A stretch of 64,000 nt of DNA from Methyloversatilis universalis EHg5 (GCF_000378945.1 NZ_KB900539.1:1870813-1934812), one strand, 5' to 3'; positions 35,638 to 47,890 are shown, counted from the first letter of the stretch. Notes: generated from the sequence alone by a model not told the origin. Translations and numbers: made by a program.

Positions 35638-36729
35638 ATGACCGTACAGACCGAAACCGCCCAGGCGGGCACTGCGCTCGAGCGCGTCTGGTTCACCCGC
35701 TGCCCGGTGCCCACCGCCACCGGCCTGGCCTACAAGCTGGGCTGGCTGGAGGAGGAATTCGCGCGCGACAACCTGCCGGTGTCCACGCTGCAGGAAAACG
35801 CCGGCCGCGAGCTGGCGCGCCACCACTACGACCATGAACTGCCGGGCCTGATCCGCGAGGGCGGCAATCTGTTGGCCATCGCCGCCCGCGCCCAGGGCGC
35901 GCCGACCCGCCTGATCGGCCTGACCTGGATAGACGAAGCCCAGGCCATTCTGGTGCGTCCGGATGCCGGCATCACGTCGCCGGCCGATCTGAAGGGCAAG
36001 CGCCTCGCGCTGCCGCGCCTGACCGAATTCCCGATCACGCCGACCACCCGCGGCCGCAGCATCGCCCGCGCGATGTCGCTGGCCGGCTACAAGGGCGCAC
36101 TGGCGGTCGCCGGCCTCACGTTTGACGACGTGAAGCTGGTCGAGGTCGGTTCCGGCGGCTCGCCGGCGCGTGACACCGCCACCGGCGATCCGTCGCGTGG
36201 CCTGAGCCGGCTGTGGGAAGGCATCGCCGACCTGGTCGAGGGCAAGGTCGATGCGGTGTATGTGAAGGGCGCGTCGGCAGTGGATGCCGCGCGTGCGGCC
36301 GGTGTCGTGGTCGGCATCGATCTCGATGCCTTCGAGGACCGCCGCCACCGCGTGAATAACGGTACGCCGCGTCCGATCACGGTGCATCAGGACACGCTGG
36401 ACAGGCACTTCGACATCGTGGTGCGCTTCCTCGCACAGACCCTGCGTGCGGCCGACTGGGCCACCACCCATCTGCCGGAAGTGCGCGAAATCCTGAAGGC
36501 GGAAACCCGCTCCGGTGACGACGGCGTGGCCGCGGCCTACCGCAACGACTTCCACCTGTCGCTGCATCCGGACCTGTCGGACGAGAAGGTCGAGCTGTTC
36601 CGCCGCCAGCGCGACTTCCTGCTGGCCTACGGCTTCCTCGACCGCGACTTCGACTTCGACGCGTGGATCGATCGCCGCCCGCTGGAAGCCGCGCTCGAAC
36701 TGCTGCGCGGAGAACGCAAGGCGGCGTGA
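35638..36729 (+). CDS. DszB/SsuA-like protein with conserved desulfinase residues (copy 2)
   Basis: Protein of 363 residues homologous to the copies at 25395 and 38197. WFTRCPVPTATGLA supplies Cys22, and ARHHYDHELPGLIREGGN supplies His63 and Arg73, ten residues apart as in DszB. No signal peptide is present. The C-terminal half contains RVNNGTPRPITVHQDTL and VVRFLAQTLRAADWA. Likely cytoplasmic sulfinate desulfinase or a close relative acting after a flavin monooxygenase; SsuA-type binding is the alternative. GAGGAG precedes the ATG, and a strong terminator follows. Confidence 0.8.
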   Translation: MTVQTETAQAGTALERVWFTRCPVPTATGLAYKLGWLEEEFARDNLPVSTLQENAGRELARHHYDHELPGLIREGGNLLAIAARAQGAPTRLIGLTWIDEAQAILVRPDAGITSPADLKGKRLALPRLTEFPITPTTRGRSIARAMSLAGYKGALAVAGLTFDDVKLVEVGSGGSPARDTATGDPSRGLSRLWEGIADLVEGKVDAVYVKGASAVDAARAAGVVVGIDLDAFEDRRHRVNNGTPRPITVHQDTLDRHFDIVVRFLAQTLRAADWATTHLPEVREILKAETRSGDDGVAAAYRNDFHLSLHPDLSDEKVELFRRQRDFLLAYGFLDRDFDFDAWIDRRPLEAALELLRGERKAA

Positions 36730-36754
36730 GCCGGCTGGACAGCATGCAGTGAGG

Positions 36755-36797
36755 CTGAAATGAAAAGGGCACCCCGAGGGGGGCCCTTTCTTTTCAG
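36755..36797. terminator. Bidirectional intrinsic terminator
   Basis: Inverted repeat TGAAAAGGGC...GCCCTTTCTTTTCA around a CCCC/GGGG centre, with A- and T-tracts on the two sides, between convergent genes ending at 36729 (+) and 36865 (-). Confidence 0.88.
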
Positions 36798-36864
36798 TAG
36801 CCAGCAGACATGCGGGGGAGCGGATCGATCGCGGCGCGAGCGCCGCGTCCTCCGAGGCGCGCCG

Positions 36865-38103
<1,239 letters not shown>

Positions 38104-38141
38104 GCACCGGATGCTAGTTTGCGGTGCAGCAGATGCGAACG

Positions 38142-38164
38142 AAGAATCCCTGCTGAGATTATTC
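38142..38164. promoter_or_regulatory. Possible CysB-type element upstream of sigma-54 activator 2
   Basis: AAGAATCCC followed by TGCTGAGATTATTC, 39-61 bp before the start. It resembles the sulfate-operator half AAGAA and shares TGCTGAGMTTAT with the region before the rhodanese gene (18020). Weak. Confidence 0.3.
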
Positions 38165-38173
38165 GCCTGACTG

Positions 38174-38196
38174 AAAAGGCCGGCGCGCTGCCGGCC
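38174..38196 (-). terminator. Intrinsic terminator after DszB-like copy 3
   Basis: On the minus strand GGCCGGC-AGCGC-GCCGGCC followed by TTTT, immediately after the stop of the gene ending at 38197. It isolates that gene from the activator gene downstream. Confidence 0.75.
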
Positions 38197-39243
38197 TCAG
38201 CGCGCGTAGCTGGCGCCCTGCGGGGCGGATGCGCGCAGCGCGGCCAGCGGCGCGTCGCTGATCCAGCCACGCACGTCCACCGCGCGCGCGATGAAGCCGC
38301 GCGCCGACAGGAAATCGGCGTAGCGCTGCAGCGCATCGACATACACTGGCTCCAGCGTGGTGTGCATGTGGCGATGCACGTCTTCGCCATAGGCGTGGGC
38401 GGCCCAGTATTCGCTGCTGCGGGTTTCGCGCGCGATGAACTGGCGGGTGAGCAGCGGATTGTTTTCGGCCCACTGCGCGGCGCGCTGCACTTCGCGCAGC
38501 ACCCGTTCGACCAGCTGCGGGTAGTTGTCCAGCAGCGCGGCGTCTACCGTCAGCGTGCGCGGCGTGCCGTTGTTGCAGCGGAGCGCCGGGTCCGGGTGGC
38601 GGCCGATGTCGATCACCGTGTGCGCCGCCAGCCAGTGGCTCACTTCGGCGCCCTGCGAACCTTTCACGAAAATGGCATCGACTTCGCCGCGCAGCAGCGC
38701 ACGCGCTTCGGCGGTGTAGGGATGGGGCTCGTGCAGTGTCGGGCTGTCGGGCGCGCGCACATCGATGTCGGCCCACTCCACCTCAGACTCGGCGATCGCT
38801 TCGGTGGCGAGCGCGTTCAGACAGCCACGCAATGCGGAGATGCGGAAGATGTCCACGGTGCGCTCGACATGCCGCGGCAGGCCGATGCGCCGCCCGCGCA
38901 GGTCGCTCACCGTGCGGATACCGGATTCGGGCAGCGCGATCACCGCCTGGTATTCGTCGGTCCAGGTCAGGCCGATCAGCCGGGTGTCGCTGCCACGGGC
39001 GTGCGCCCACAGCGCGGCGATGCTGCCGCTCTGGCGTACCGAATTCGGCTGGGTGTGGTCGTAGAAGGACTGGCGCACCGCCGGATCGCCGGATTCGGAC
39101 AGCGCGTGCGCTTCGGTGCCGAACTGGGAAAAGGCCTGGTTCAGCCAGCCCTGCTGGGCGGCGATGCCCAGCGGCGTCGGTACCGGGCCGCGGGCGTACC
39201 AGAGGGTTTCGGGGGCAGGGCTGCGGTGCTGGGGCGCGTTCAT
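38197..39243 (-). CDS. DszB/SsuA-like protein lacking the catalytic Cys and His (copy 3)
   Basis: Protein of 348 residues aligned end to end with copies 1 and 2 (LWYARGPVPTPLGIAAQQGWL, YDHTQPNSVRQSGSIAALWAHARGSDTRLIGLTW, CNNGTPRTLTVDAALL). The DszB-type Cys is Gly19 here and the His position is Phe60; only Arg70 remains. It therefore cannot use the DszB mechanism and may be a binding protein, regulator or an enzyme with changed chemistry. It has no signal peptide. Transcribed divergently from the SsuD-like gene at 39595, with its own sigma-54 promoter. Confidence 0.8.
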   Translation of the reverse strand: MNAPQHRSPAPETLWYARGPVPTPLGIAAQQGWLNQAFSQFGTEAHALSESGDPAVRQSFYDHTQPNSVRQSGSIAALWAHARGSDTRLIGLTWTDEYQAVIALPESGIRTVSDLRGRRIGLPRHVERTVDIFRISALRGCLNALATEAIAESEVEWADIDVRAPDSPTLHEPHPYTAEARALLRGEVDAIFVKGSQGAEVSHWLAAHTVIDIGRHPDPALRCNNGTPRTLTVDAALLDNYPQLVERVLREVQRAAQWAENNPLLTRQFIARETRSSEYWAAHAYGEDVHRHMHTTLEPVYVDALQRYADFLSARGFIARAVDVRGWISDAPLAALRASAPQGASYAR

Positions 39244-39338
39244 GAACGGTGTCGTACGGGCGTAGGCCGGCTGTGAGTCGTTGAAGGAGGGCGGGTTCCG
39301 GTGCGCGTGCAGTGCGCAGGCAACGGCTGTGGCCGTCA

Positions 39339-39353
39339 GCACGTTGCGTGCCA
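39339..39353 (-). promoter_or_regulatory. Sigma-54-like promoter for DszB-like copy 3
   Basis: On the minus strand TGGCAC-GCAAC-GTGC: perfect -24, GC kept at -12, first T of TTGC replaced by G. It ends 96 bp before the start at 39243. Confidence 0.6.
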
Positions 39354-39466
39354 GTGCTCATCCGTGATCTTCGTCACCGGAATGCCGTTGTGCTGGGAGC
39401 TCGCTGTCGCTTTTGCTGCAGTGGCCGGTGGCGCTGCCGATCCCGCGCCGCACCCGGGCGGGTGCC

Positions 39467-39482
39467 TGCGCCGATCTGCGCA
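39467..39482. promoter_or_regulatory. Candidate sigma-54 activator binding dyad
   Basis: TGCGC-CGATCT-GCGCA with perfect arms, about 114 bp from the minus promoter and 41 bp from the plus promoter. Confidence 0.55.
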
Positions 39483-39522
39483 GCCGGTGGAGCGGGTGAG
39501 GGCGAGTCGAGGCTTTTGCGCA

Positions 39523-39537
39523 TGGCATGGATGCTGC
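39523..39537 (+). promoter_or_regulatory. Sigma-54-like promoter for SsuD-like gene 1
   Basis: TGGCAT-GGATG-CTGC, core GG and GC at correct spacing, 58 bp before the ATG at 39595. Confidence 0.62.
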
Positions 39538-39594
39538 TGAAGCCGGGTGCGTCGCCAGTGCGGCGCAGCATCCACTGAATGGACGGACCCGGAC

Positions 39595-40851
39595 ATGAGC
39601 ATCGAATTCTTCACCCGCCTGCCGCTGCACGGCGAAACCTTCCACCTGCCGGGCGACCCGCGCAACCGCGGCGACTGGAACAACCCGTCGCGCCCGGGCA
39701 CCGGCGCAGTATCGAACTTCGCGGTCGGCGACGACTTCACCTATATCGACTACCTGTCGCAGATCGCCCGCGGCGCCGAAATCGCAGGTTTCGACGGCGT
39801 GCTGATGGTGAATACCCAGTTCGGCGAAGAGCCGTGGATCGTGTCTTCGCTGCTGGCGCGCGAAACGAAGCGCCTGAAGTTCGTCGCCGCCTTCCACCCG
39901 AGTTCGACCAGTCCGTGGAACGCAGCGCAGGCGGCCGCCACCTACCAGCGCGCGACCGGCGGACGGCTGGTGTGGAACATCATCCAGGGCAGTTCGGAGG
40001 CGGCGCAGCGCGCCATCGGCGACGAGCTGCCGCACGACGAGCGCTACGAGCGGGCCGGCGAATTCGTGCATGCGGTGCGCGGCTATTTCGGCTCGGAATC
40101 CTTCACCTACCAGGGCAAGTACTACAGCGCCAGCGGCGGTGGTCTGCGCGGTCCGCTGCGCAAGGCGCCGATCCCGCGCATCTGCACCGCAGGGGCGTCG
40201 GACGCGGCCAAGGAATTCGCAGCGCAGCACGCCGACTACTATCTGCTGCTGGCGGAAGACCCGGCCATCGTCGCCGAGCACATCCGCGACGTGCGCGAAC
40301 GCGCGCTGAAGTACGGCCGCACCAACATCCAGTTCGGCCTGTCGGTGGACGTGATCGCGCGCGCCACCGATGCCGAGGCGCGTGCCGAGGCGAAGCGCAT
40401 CTTTGACGAGGGCGTGGCGGCCGGCGTGGTCGATGTGGTCGCGTCCATCACCGAACAGCTGTCGCCCACCTTCCAGAAGCGCCGCAAGCTGTACCACGAC
40501 AAGGAAGTGCGTGACTTCGACGACCTGTTCATCGCGCCCAATCTGTGGGCCGGTTACGGCTACATCGGCATTCCGCCGGGCTTCGCGCTGGTCGGCGATT
40601 ACGCCGCCATCGTCGAGCGCATCCGCGAATTCCAGGCGCTGGGCATTTCGCTGTTCTTCATCGCCGGCTACCCGCATCTGGAAGAGGCCTACCGCATCGG
40701 CGAACACATCCTTCCGCACTTCCGCAGCGAGCGCGTGGGCGCCCGCGTGCCGGCCAATGACGATGCGGCGGCCGGCGACGGCTTCGAACGTCCGCTCGCC
40801 TTTGCCAGCGGCCTCGATCCGAAACAGCGGCACAGCGGCGCCAACGGCTGA
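39595..40851 (+). CDS. FMNH2-dependent sulfonate monooxygenase, SsuD-like (copy 1)
   Basis: Bacterial-luciferase-family (LLM) enzyme of 418 residues, closest in pattern to alkanesulfonate monooxygenase SsuD, which splits sulfonates into aldehyde and sulfite using FMNH2 and O2. Matches include YLSQIARGAEIAGFDGVLM, LLARETKRLKFVAAFHPSSTSPWNAAQAAATYQRATGGRLVWNII, RYERAGEFVHAVRGYF, SDAAKEFAAQHADYYLL and the C-terminal FFIAGYPHLEEAYRIGEHILPHF. The usual SsuD length is about 380; the extra part is an N-terminal loop (GDPRNRGDWNNPSRPG) and a C-terminal tail. The active-site His seen in many LLM sulfonate monooxygenases is not obvious at THGDG, which here reads LHGET. FMNH2 may come from the reductase at 24710. 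Confidence 0.9.
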   Translation: MSIEFFTRLPLHGETFHLPGDPRNRGDWNNPSRPGTGAVSNFAVGDDFTYIDYLSQIARGAEIAGFDGVLMVNTQFGEEPWIVSSLLARETKRLKFVAAFHPSSTSPWNAAQAAATYQRATGGRLVWNIIQGSSEAAQRAIGDELPHDERYERAGEFVHAVRGYFGSESFTYQGKYYSASGGGLRGPLRKAPIPRICTAGASDAAKEFAAQHADYYLLLAEDPAIVAEHIRDVRERALKYGRTNIQFGLSVDVIARATDAEARAEAKRIFDEGVAAGVVDVVASITEQLSPTFQKRRKLYHDKEVRDFDDLFIAPNLWAGYGYIGIPPGFALVGDYAAIVERIREFQALGISLFFIAGYPHLEEAYRIGEHILPHFRSERVGARVPANDDAAAGDGFERPLAFASGLDPKQRHSGANG

Positions 40852-40926
40852 GCACCGGTTCCGCAGGAACGACCACGGGTTGCGATCACCATTCCGTCGA
40901 GATGGGGGAATGACTGATGCACCGAA

Positions 40927-40956
40927 AGCCCCGCCGGGTCCGGCGGGGCTTTTTTC
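40927..40956 (+). terminator. Intrinsic terminator after SsuD-like gene 1
   Basis: Perfect 11-bp stem AGCCCCGCCGG/CCGGCGGGGCT followed by TTTTTT. Confidence 0.92.
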
Positions 40957-41055
40957 TTTCGTTTCCGATGTCCGCAATGCGCGCCCAGTGCATTGTTATT
41001 CAAGAGTTTTCATAACCCCGCTGAAATGTAAATGAGGCCTGCCGGCGCAGCGGTT

Positions 41056-41070
41056 TGGCATGTCTTTCGC
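41056..41070 (+). promoter_or_regulatory. Sigma-54-like promoter for the TonB-dependent receptor
   Basis: TGGCAT-GTCTT-TCGC: core GG and GC at correct spacing but TCGC for TTGC. It lies 143 bp before the receptor ATG. Weaker than the others. Confidence 0.5.
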
Positions 41071-41123
41071 TGCCTGCTCCGCTGCGGATGCCGCCACGGC
41101 GCCGCCGCATTCCGCGCTGTCGA

Positions 41124-41166
41124 TTTGCGCACGAATGGATGGCCAGGCCGTCGGTTTGTGCGCAAA
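41124..41166. repeat. Inverted repeat in the receptor leader region
   Basis: Perfect 9-bp arms TTTGCGCAC (41124-41132) and GTGCGCAAA (41158-41166) around 25 bases. TTTGCGCACGA also occurs at 34560. A leader hairpin or operator is possible. Confidence 0.55.
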
Positions 41167-41212
41167 GCGCTGTGCGGACAGCGTCATAACTCAATCGGAT
41201 CGGGGAAGTCAG

Positions 41213-43747
<2,535 letters not shown>

Positions 43748-43774
43748 GGCGCTGCTGCGTTTTCGGCGGCGCGC

Positions 43775-43790
43775 TGCGCAGATGAACGCA
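43775..43790. promoter_or_regulatory. Candidate sigma-54 activator binding dyad
   Basis: TGCGC-AGATGA-ACGCA, one arm mismatch, about 98 bp upstream of the sigma-54 promoter at 43888. Confidence 0.5.
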
Positions 43791-43887
43791 GCGTGCCGCC
43801 GGTTCGCCGCGGCCATCATCCGCGTCGCGGCCGCCCACCCTTGCGGGTGGCCGGTCTGCGGCGTGGCGGCATTTTTCCGCATGCCGA

Positions 43888-43902
43888 TGGCACGGCGGTT
43901 GC
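43888..43902 (+). promoter_or_regulatory. Sigma-54 promoter for SsuD-like genes 2 and 3
   Basis: TGGCAC-GGCGG-TTGC followed by T, a complete match to the RpoN consensus, 63 bp before the ATG at 43965. Confidence 0.85.
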
Positions 43903-43964
43903 TGAACTGCTGCCCATCGGCCGGCCGCATCGCGCGGCTGCGCAGAACACCACAGGAGCCGCAC

Positions 43965-45089
43965 ATGAGCACATCCGAATCGGGCACCGTTGCCCACGAC
44001 GCCGGCGAGGTCGAATTCGTCGGCGGGCTGTTTCCCCGCAATCAGCTGGCCGGCCCCGGCGGCGGCCAGCAGAGCGGCTTCGACCTGGCTTACCTGCGTG
44101 ATCTGGCGCGCGCGCACGAACACGCCGGCTTCGACCGCGTGCTCATCGCCAACGGCATTGACGCGCAGTGGATCGCCGCCTACGCCGCATCGCAGACCGA
44201 GCGTCTGGGTTTCATGATCGCCCACCGCCCGGCGCTGCAGGCGCCCACACTCGCCGCCCGCAGTTTTGCCACGCTGGACCACGTCACCGGTGGCCGCATC
44301 CGGCTGCATGCCATCACCGGCATCACCGCCGAGCCGCAGTACGGCGACTATCTGGTCGACAAGGACGCGCGCTACGCGCGCACCGGCGAATACCTCGACA
44401 TCGTCCGCCGCACCTGGACTTCGGACCAGCCCTTCGACTACGAAGGCAAGTACTTCACCATCAAGGGCGGCTTCTCGCCGATCAAGCCGCTGCAGGCGCC
44501 GCACATTCCGATCTCCTTCGGCGGGTCGTCGGACGCCGCGTATCACATCGCGGTGCGCCACGCCGACCTCTACGCCTTCTGGGGCGAGCCGCTGGTCGAC
44601 GCGAAGGAACAGGTGGCCAAGCTGCATGCAGCGGCCGCGGCCGCCGGCGTCGCTTCGCCGCGCATCAGCCTGTCGGTGCGGCTCATCGTCGGCCCGACCG
44701 AAGAGATCGCCTGGCAGCGCGCGCACGACATCGTCGGCGCGCTGAAGAAGAACCACCAGCCGGTGCCCGGCCGGGTGCAGGGCACCGGCACCCAGCGCCT
44801 TCTGGCCGCCGCCGAACGCGGCGAGCGTCATGACCGTGCGCTGTGGATGCCCACCGCCAGCGCAGTCGGCGGCACGCACGACTCGACCGCGCTGGTCGGC
44901 ACGCCGGACACCGTCGTGCAGGCGCTGCTCGATTACCACGACATCGGCGTCACCACCTTCCTGAATCGCGGCTACGACCCGCTGCACGACACGCTGGACT
45001 ACGGCCGCTGGATCATTCCGGCGGTGCGCGAAGAAGCGCGCCGGCGCGCGCAGCAGAAAGCCGAACAGGCGCGCCGCAGCGCCGCCTGA
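43965..45089 (+). CDS. LLM-class flavin monooxygenase, SsuD-like (copy 2)
   Basis: Luciferase-fold FMNH2-dependent monooxygenase of 374 residues. Conserved blocks are GGLFPRNQLAGPG, DLARAHEHAGFDRVLIANG, ERLGFMIAHRPALQAPTLAARSFATLDHVTGGRIRLHAITG, YARTGEYLDIVRRTW, GKYFTIKGGFSPIKPLQAPHIPISFGGSSDAAYHIAVRHADLYAFWGEPL and the C-terminal VGTPDTVVQALLDYHDIGVTTFLNRGYDP. Similar to sulfonate or sulfone monooxygenases; exact substrate unknown. CAGGAG precedes the ATG at 43965. The next gene is a tandem paralogue. Confidence 0.9.
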   Translation: MSTSESGTVAHDAGEVEFVGGLFPRNQLAGPGGGQQSGFDLAYLRDLARAHEHAGFDRVLIANGIDAQWIAAYAASQTERLGFMIAHRPALQAPTLAARSFATLDHVTGGRIRLHAITGITAEPQYGDYLVDKDARYARTGEYLDIVRRTWTSDQPFDYEGKYFTIKGGFSPIKPLQAPHIPISFGGSSDAAYHIAVRHADLYAFWGEPLVDAKEQVAKLHAAAAAAGVASPRISLSVRLIVGPTEEIAWQRAHDIVGALKKNHQPVPGRVQGTGTQRLLAAAERGERHDRALWMPTASAVGGTHDSTALVGTPDTVVQALLDYHDIGVTTFLNRGYDPLHDTLDYGRWIIPAVREEARRRAQQKAEQARRSAA

Positions 45090-45123
45090 TACGCCACCAC
45101 CCATCACGGAAAAGGACACGACC

Positions 45124-46215
45124 ATGGCTGTCGAATTCGTCGGGGGGCTGTTCCCCCGCAACCAGCTGGCGCCGCGCGGCGCCTACGGGCAGAAGCCGGA
45201 TCTGAACTATTTGCGCGATCTGGCGCGCGCGCACGAACACGCCGGCTTCGACCGGGTGCTGATCGCCAATGGCGGGCCGGACCCGGCGGTGCTGGCGGCC
45301 TATGCCGCCTCGCAGACCGAGCGCCTGGGCTTCATGATCGCCCATCGCCCGGGCCTGGTGGCGCCCACCGTCGCCGCGCGCGCCTTCGCCACGCTGGACC
45401 ACGTCACCGGCGGCCGCATCCGGCTGCACGCCATCACCGGCCATGCCGCCGAGCCTGAACACGGGGACACGCTGACCGACAAGAACGATCGTTACGCCCA
45501 GGCCGACGAATACCTCGACATCGTGCGCCGCAGCTGGACAGAAGACGCGCCCTTCGATTACGAGGGCAAGTACTTCCGCGTGAAGGGCGCCTTCTCGGCG
45601 CTGAAGCCGCTGCAGAAGCCGCATGTGCCGATCTCGCTCGGCGGATCGAGCGACGCCGCCTACCGCGTCGCGGTCAAGCACACCGACCTGTACGCGCTGT
45701 GGGCCGAGCCGCTGGTCGACATCAAGGCACGCATCGACAAGCTGAAGGCGATCGCCGCCGAAGCCGGTGTCGCGGCGCCGCGGGTCAGCCTGTCGGTGCG
45801 CCTCATCATCGGCGAAACCGAAGACCTGGCCTGGGCCAAGGCGAAAGACATCGCGGCCACGCTGAAACGCAACCACGACGCCAACGTGGCGCGCATCGAC
45901 CGCGGTCACAGCGGCGGTGCGCAGCGCCAGGTCGACGTGGCCGAACGCGGCGAGGTGCACGACAGGGCGCTGTACTACGGTACGTCGAGCGCCATCGGTT
46001 TCGGCACCGACTCGACCTCGCTGGTCGGCACGCCGGACACCATCGTCGAATCGCTGCTCGCCTATTACGACCTCGGTGTCACCACCTTCCTGAACCGCGG
46101 CTATGACCCGCTGTACGACGCCATCGACTACGGCCGCTGGATCATTCCTGCGGTGCGCGAGGCGGTGGCCCGTCGTGAGCAGGATGCGGCTCGCCGCGCA
46201 TCGGCTGCGGCGTGA
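45124..46215 (+). CDS. LLM-class flavin monooxygenase, SsuD-like (copy 3)
   Basis: Tandem paralogue of the preceding gene, 363 residues, starting VEFVGGLFPRNQLAPRG and sharing nearly every conserved block, including the same C-terminal pattern. Starts 34 bp after copy 2, so the two form one operon. Two near-identical subunits could make a hetero-oligomer or cover different substrates. No terminator was seen before the thioredoxin-like gene. Confidence 0.9.
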   Translation: MAVEFVGGLFPRNQLAPRGAYGQKPDLNYLRDLARAHEHAGFDRVLIANGGPDPAVLAAYAASQTERLGFMIAHRPGLVAPTVAARAFATLDHVTGGRIRLHAITGHAAEPEHGDTLTDKNDRYAQADEYLDIVRRSWTEDAPFDYEGKYFRVKGAFSALKPLQKPHVPISLGGSSDAAYRVAVKHTDLYALWAEPLVDIKARIDKLKAIAAEAGVAAPRVSLSVRLIIGETEDLAWAKAKDIAATLKRNHDANVARIDRGHSGGAQRQVDVAERGEVHDRALYYGTSSAIGFGTDSTSLVGTPDTIVESLLAYYDLGVTTFLNRGYDPLYDAIDYGRWIIPAVREAVARREQDAARRASAAA

Positions 46216-46358
46216 GGTGCCGTCCGGCGCCGGCAGGGTGCCGGACTGCCCGTCTGATGGCGTGGCGGCATGAGGGCATGAGCGGCGAATGAGGAGCAGG
46301 GTGGCCGAAAGGCGGTATCGTTACGCGGTGTCGTTCCAGCCCCTGTCGTGCGTCCGCC

Positions 46359-46700
46359 ATGAGTCTTGCCGTCGTCTGCCTCTGCGCCGAGTGGTGCGGA
46401 ACCTGTCGTGATTTCCGCGCCCTGTTCGACGGCGTCGCCGGCCAGTGGCCCGACGCCGGCTTCGTGTGGGCCGACGTGGAAACCCATGAAGACCTGCTGG
46501 ACGATCTGGATCTCGAGATCGAGAATTTCCCCACCGTGCTGATCGCCTCCGGCGATGGCCGCACGCTCCATTTTGCCGGGCCGATCACGCCTTTCGCGGA
46601 CACGCTGCAGCGTCTGTGCCGCACCGCTGCGGCCGGCGATCTGCCGGCCATCCAGGCGCCGGCCTGGCTGACGCTGCTGTCTACGCTGCGCCGGCCCTGA
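46359..46700 (+). CDS. Thioredoxin-family protein
   Basis: Cytoplasmic thiol-disulfide protein of 113 residues with a CAEWCGTCRDF active site (CGTC rather than CGPC) and the ENFPTVLI cis-Pro motif. Slightly longer than thioredoxin with a C-terminal extension (PAIQAPAWLTLLSTL). It is convergent with the ovothiol operon and may handle reduction of thiol or sulfoxide intermediates (inference). Confidence 0.88.
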   Translation: MSLAVVCLCAEWCGTCRDFRALFDGVAGQWPDAGFVWADVETHEDLLDDLDLEIENFPTVLIASGDGRTLHFAGPITPFADTLQRLCRTAAAGDLPAIQAPAWLTLLSTLRRP

Positions 46701-46718
46701 CGCGACGCCGGTGCTCGC

Positions 46719-47888
46719 TCAGCGTCTGGACACTGCCTGTTCCAGCCGTTCGAGCGCGTCGCGGATGACTGCGCGCGGCGACGCAAGATTGAGCCGCATG
46801 TGGCCGCTGCCGCCGGTGCCGAAACTGGTGCCCGGATTCAGGCCGAGGCCGGCTTCGTGGATGAAGAAATCGCGCAGCGCGGCGTCGTCCAGCCCCAGCG
46901 GCCGGCAGTCCAGCCACATCAGGTAAGTGCCTTCGGGCGCGTAGGCGTGAATGCGCGGCAGCCGGTGCGCGAGCAGATCGATCACTTCGTCGCGCGTGGT
47001 TTCGAGATAGGCCATCAGCGCATCGAGCCAGGGGCCGCCTTCGCGGTAGGCCGCTTCCAGCGCCGCCAGACTGAACGGGTTGGACGCGCTCACGTGCAGC
47101 TGGCCGAAGGCGCGCGCCACCGCGTCGCGTTCGGCTTCGTCGGCGATCAGCGCCGACAGTCCGAGCCCCGGAATGTTGAAGGTCTTGCTCGGCGCTACCG
47201 TGGTGAGCACCCGGTCGCCGCTGCGCGCCAGCGTGGCAAGCGGCGTGTGGCGCACGCCCGGGTAGGTGAGATCGGCGTGGATTTCGTCGGCCAGCACCAC
47301 CAGTTCGTGGCGGCGGGCGATGTCCAGCAGGCGGTCCAGCTCTTCGTGCGTCCACACCCGGCCGACCGGATTGTGCGGCGAGCACAGCAGCAGCAGCTTC
47401 GAGCCGGCTCGCGCGGCACAGCCTTCGAGCTGGTCGAAATCCATGGTCCAGCGGCCGTCGCGCTCGATCAGCGGGTTTTCCACCACGCGCCGCCCGGTGT
47501 CGCGGATGGCGGAAAAGAAGGGCGGATACACCGGCGGCTGCACGATCACGTTGTCGCCCGGCCGGGTAAAGGCCTGTACTGCGGCGTACAGCGTGGGCAC
47601 CACGCCCGGGCAGAAGTGGATGTGCTCGCGCGCCACGTTCCAGCCGTGGCGCGCGGCCAGCCAGCGTTCCAGCGCCTCGAAGGCGCCGTCCGGATAGACC
47701 GTGTAGCCATAGACCGGATGCCGGGCGCGTTCGATCAGCGCCTCGGTCACCGCCGGCGGCGCGGCGAAGTCCATGTCGGCCACCCACAGCGGGGTGACCG
47801 CCTCGGTGCCGAACACCGTCGCACGGCCGTCGTGCTTGACGCTGGCGGTACCGGCGCGCGCGATCGGGTGATCGAAATCGAAATGCAT
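46719..47888 (-). CDS. ovoB: PLP-dependent C-S lyase, OvoB (MalY/PatB family)
   Basis: Fold-type I PLP enzyme of 389 residues. MalY/PatB signatures are PLWVADMDFAAPPAVTEAL, HPVYGYTVYPDGAFEALERWL, LCSPHNPVGRVWTHEEL, VVLADEIHADLTYPGVRH, PSKTFNIPGLG (PLP Lys) and LNLASPRAVIRDALERL. Alone it would be called cystathionine beta-lyase. The start at 47888 is two bases after the ovoA stop, and this pairing is that of ovothiol clusters, where OvoB cleaves 5-histidylcysteine sulfoxide to 5-thiohistidine. The sulfoxide-lyase assignment rests on context. Confidence 0.87.
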   Translation of the reverse strand: MHFDFDHPIARAGTASVKHDGRATVFGTEAVTPLWVADMDFAAPPAVTEALIERARHPVYGYTVYPDGAFEALERWLAARHGWNVAREHIHFCPGVVPTLYAAVQAFTRPGDNVIVQPPVYPPFFSAIRDTGRRVVENPLIERDGRWTMDFDQLEGCAARAGSKLLLLCSPHNPVGRVWTHEELDRLLDIARRHELVVLADEIHADLTYPGVRHTPLATLARSGDRVLTTVAPSKTFNIPGLGLSALIADEAERDAVARAFGQLHVSASNPFSLAALEAAYREGGPWLDALMAYLETTRDEVIDLLAHRLPRIHAYAPEGTYLMWLDCRPLGLDDAALRDFFIHEAGLGLNPGTSFGTGGSGHMRLNLASPRAVIRDALERLEQAVSRR

Positions 47889-47890
47889 GG

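Larger units (their letters stand above)
39244..39594. other. Divergent control region between DszB-like copy 3 and SsuD-like gene
   Basis: 351 bp without a convincing gene. It contains two outward-facing sigma-54-like promoters (39339-39353 minus, 39523-39537 plus) flanking one perfect dyad at 39467-39482, consistent with shared activation. Confidence 0.6.
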
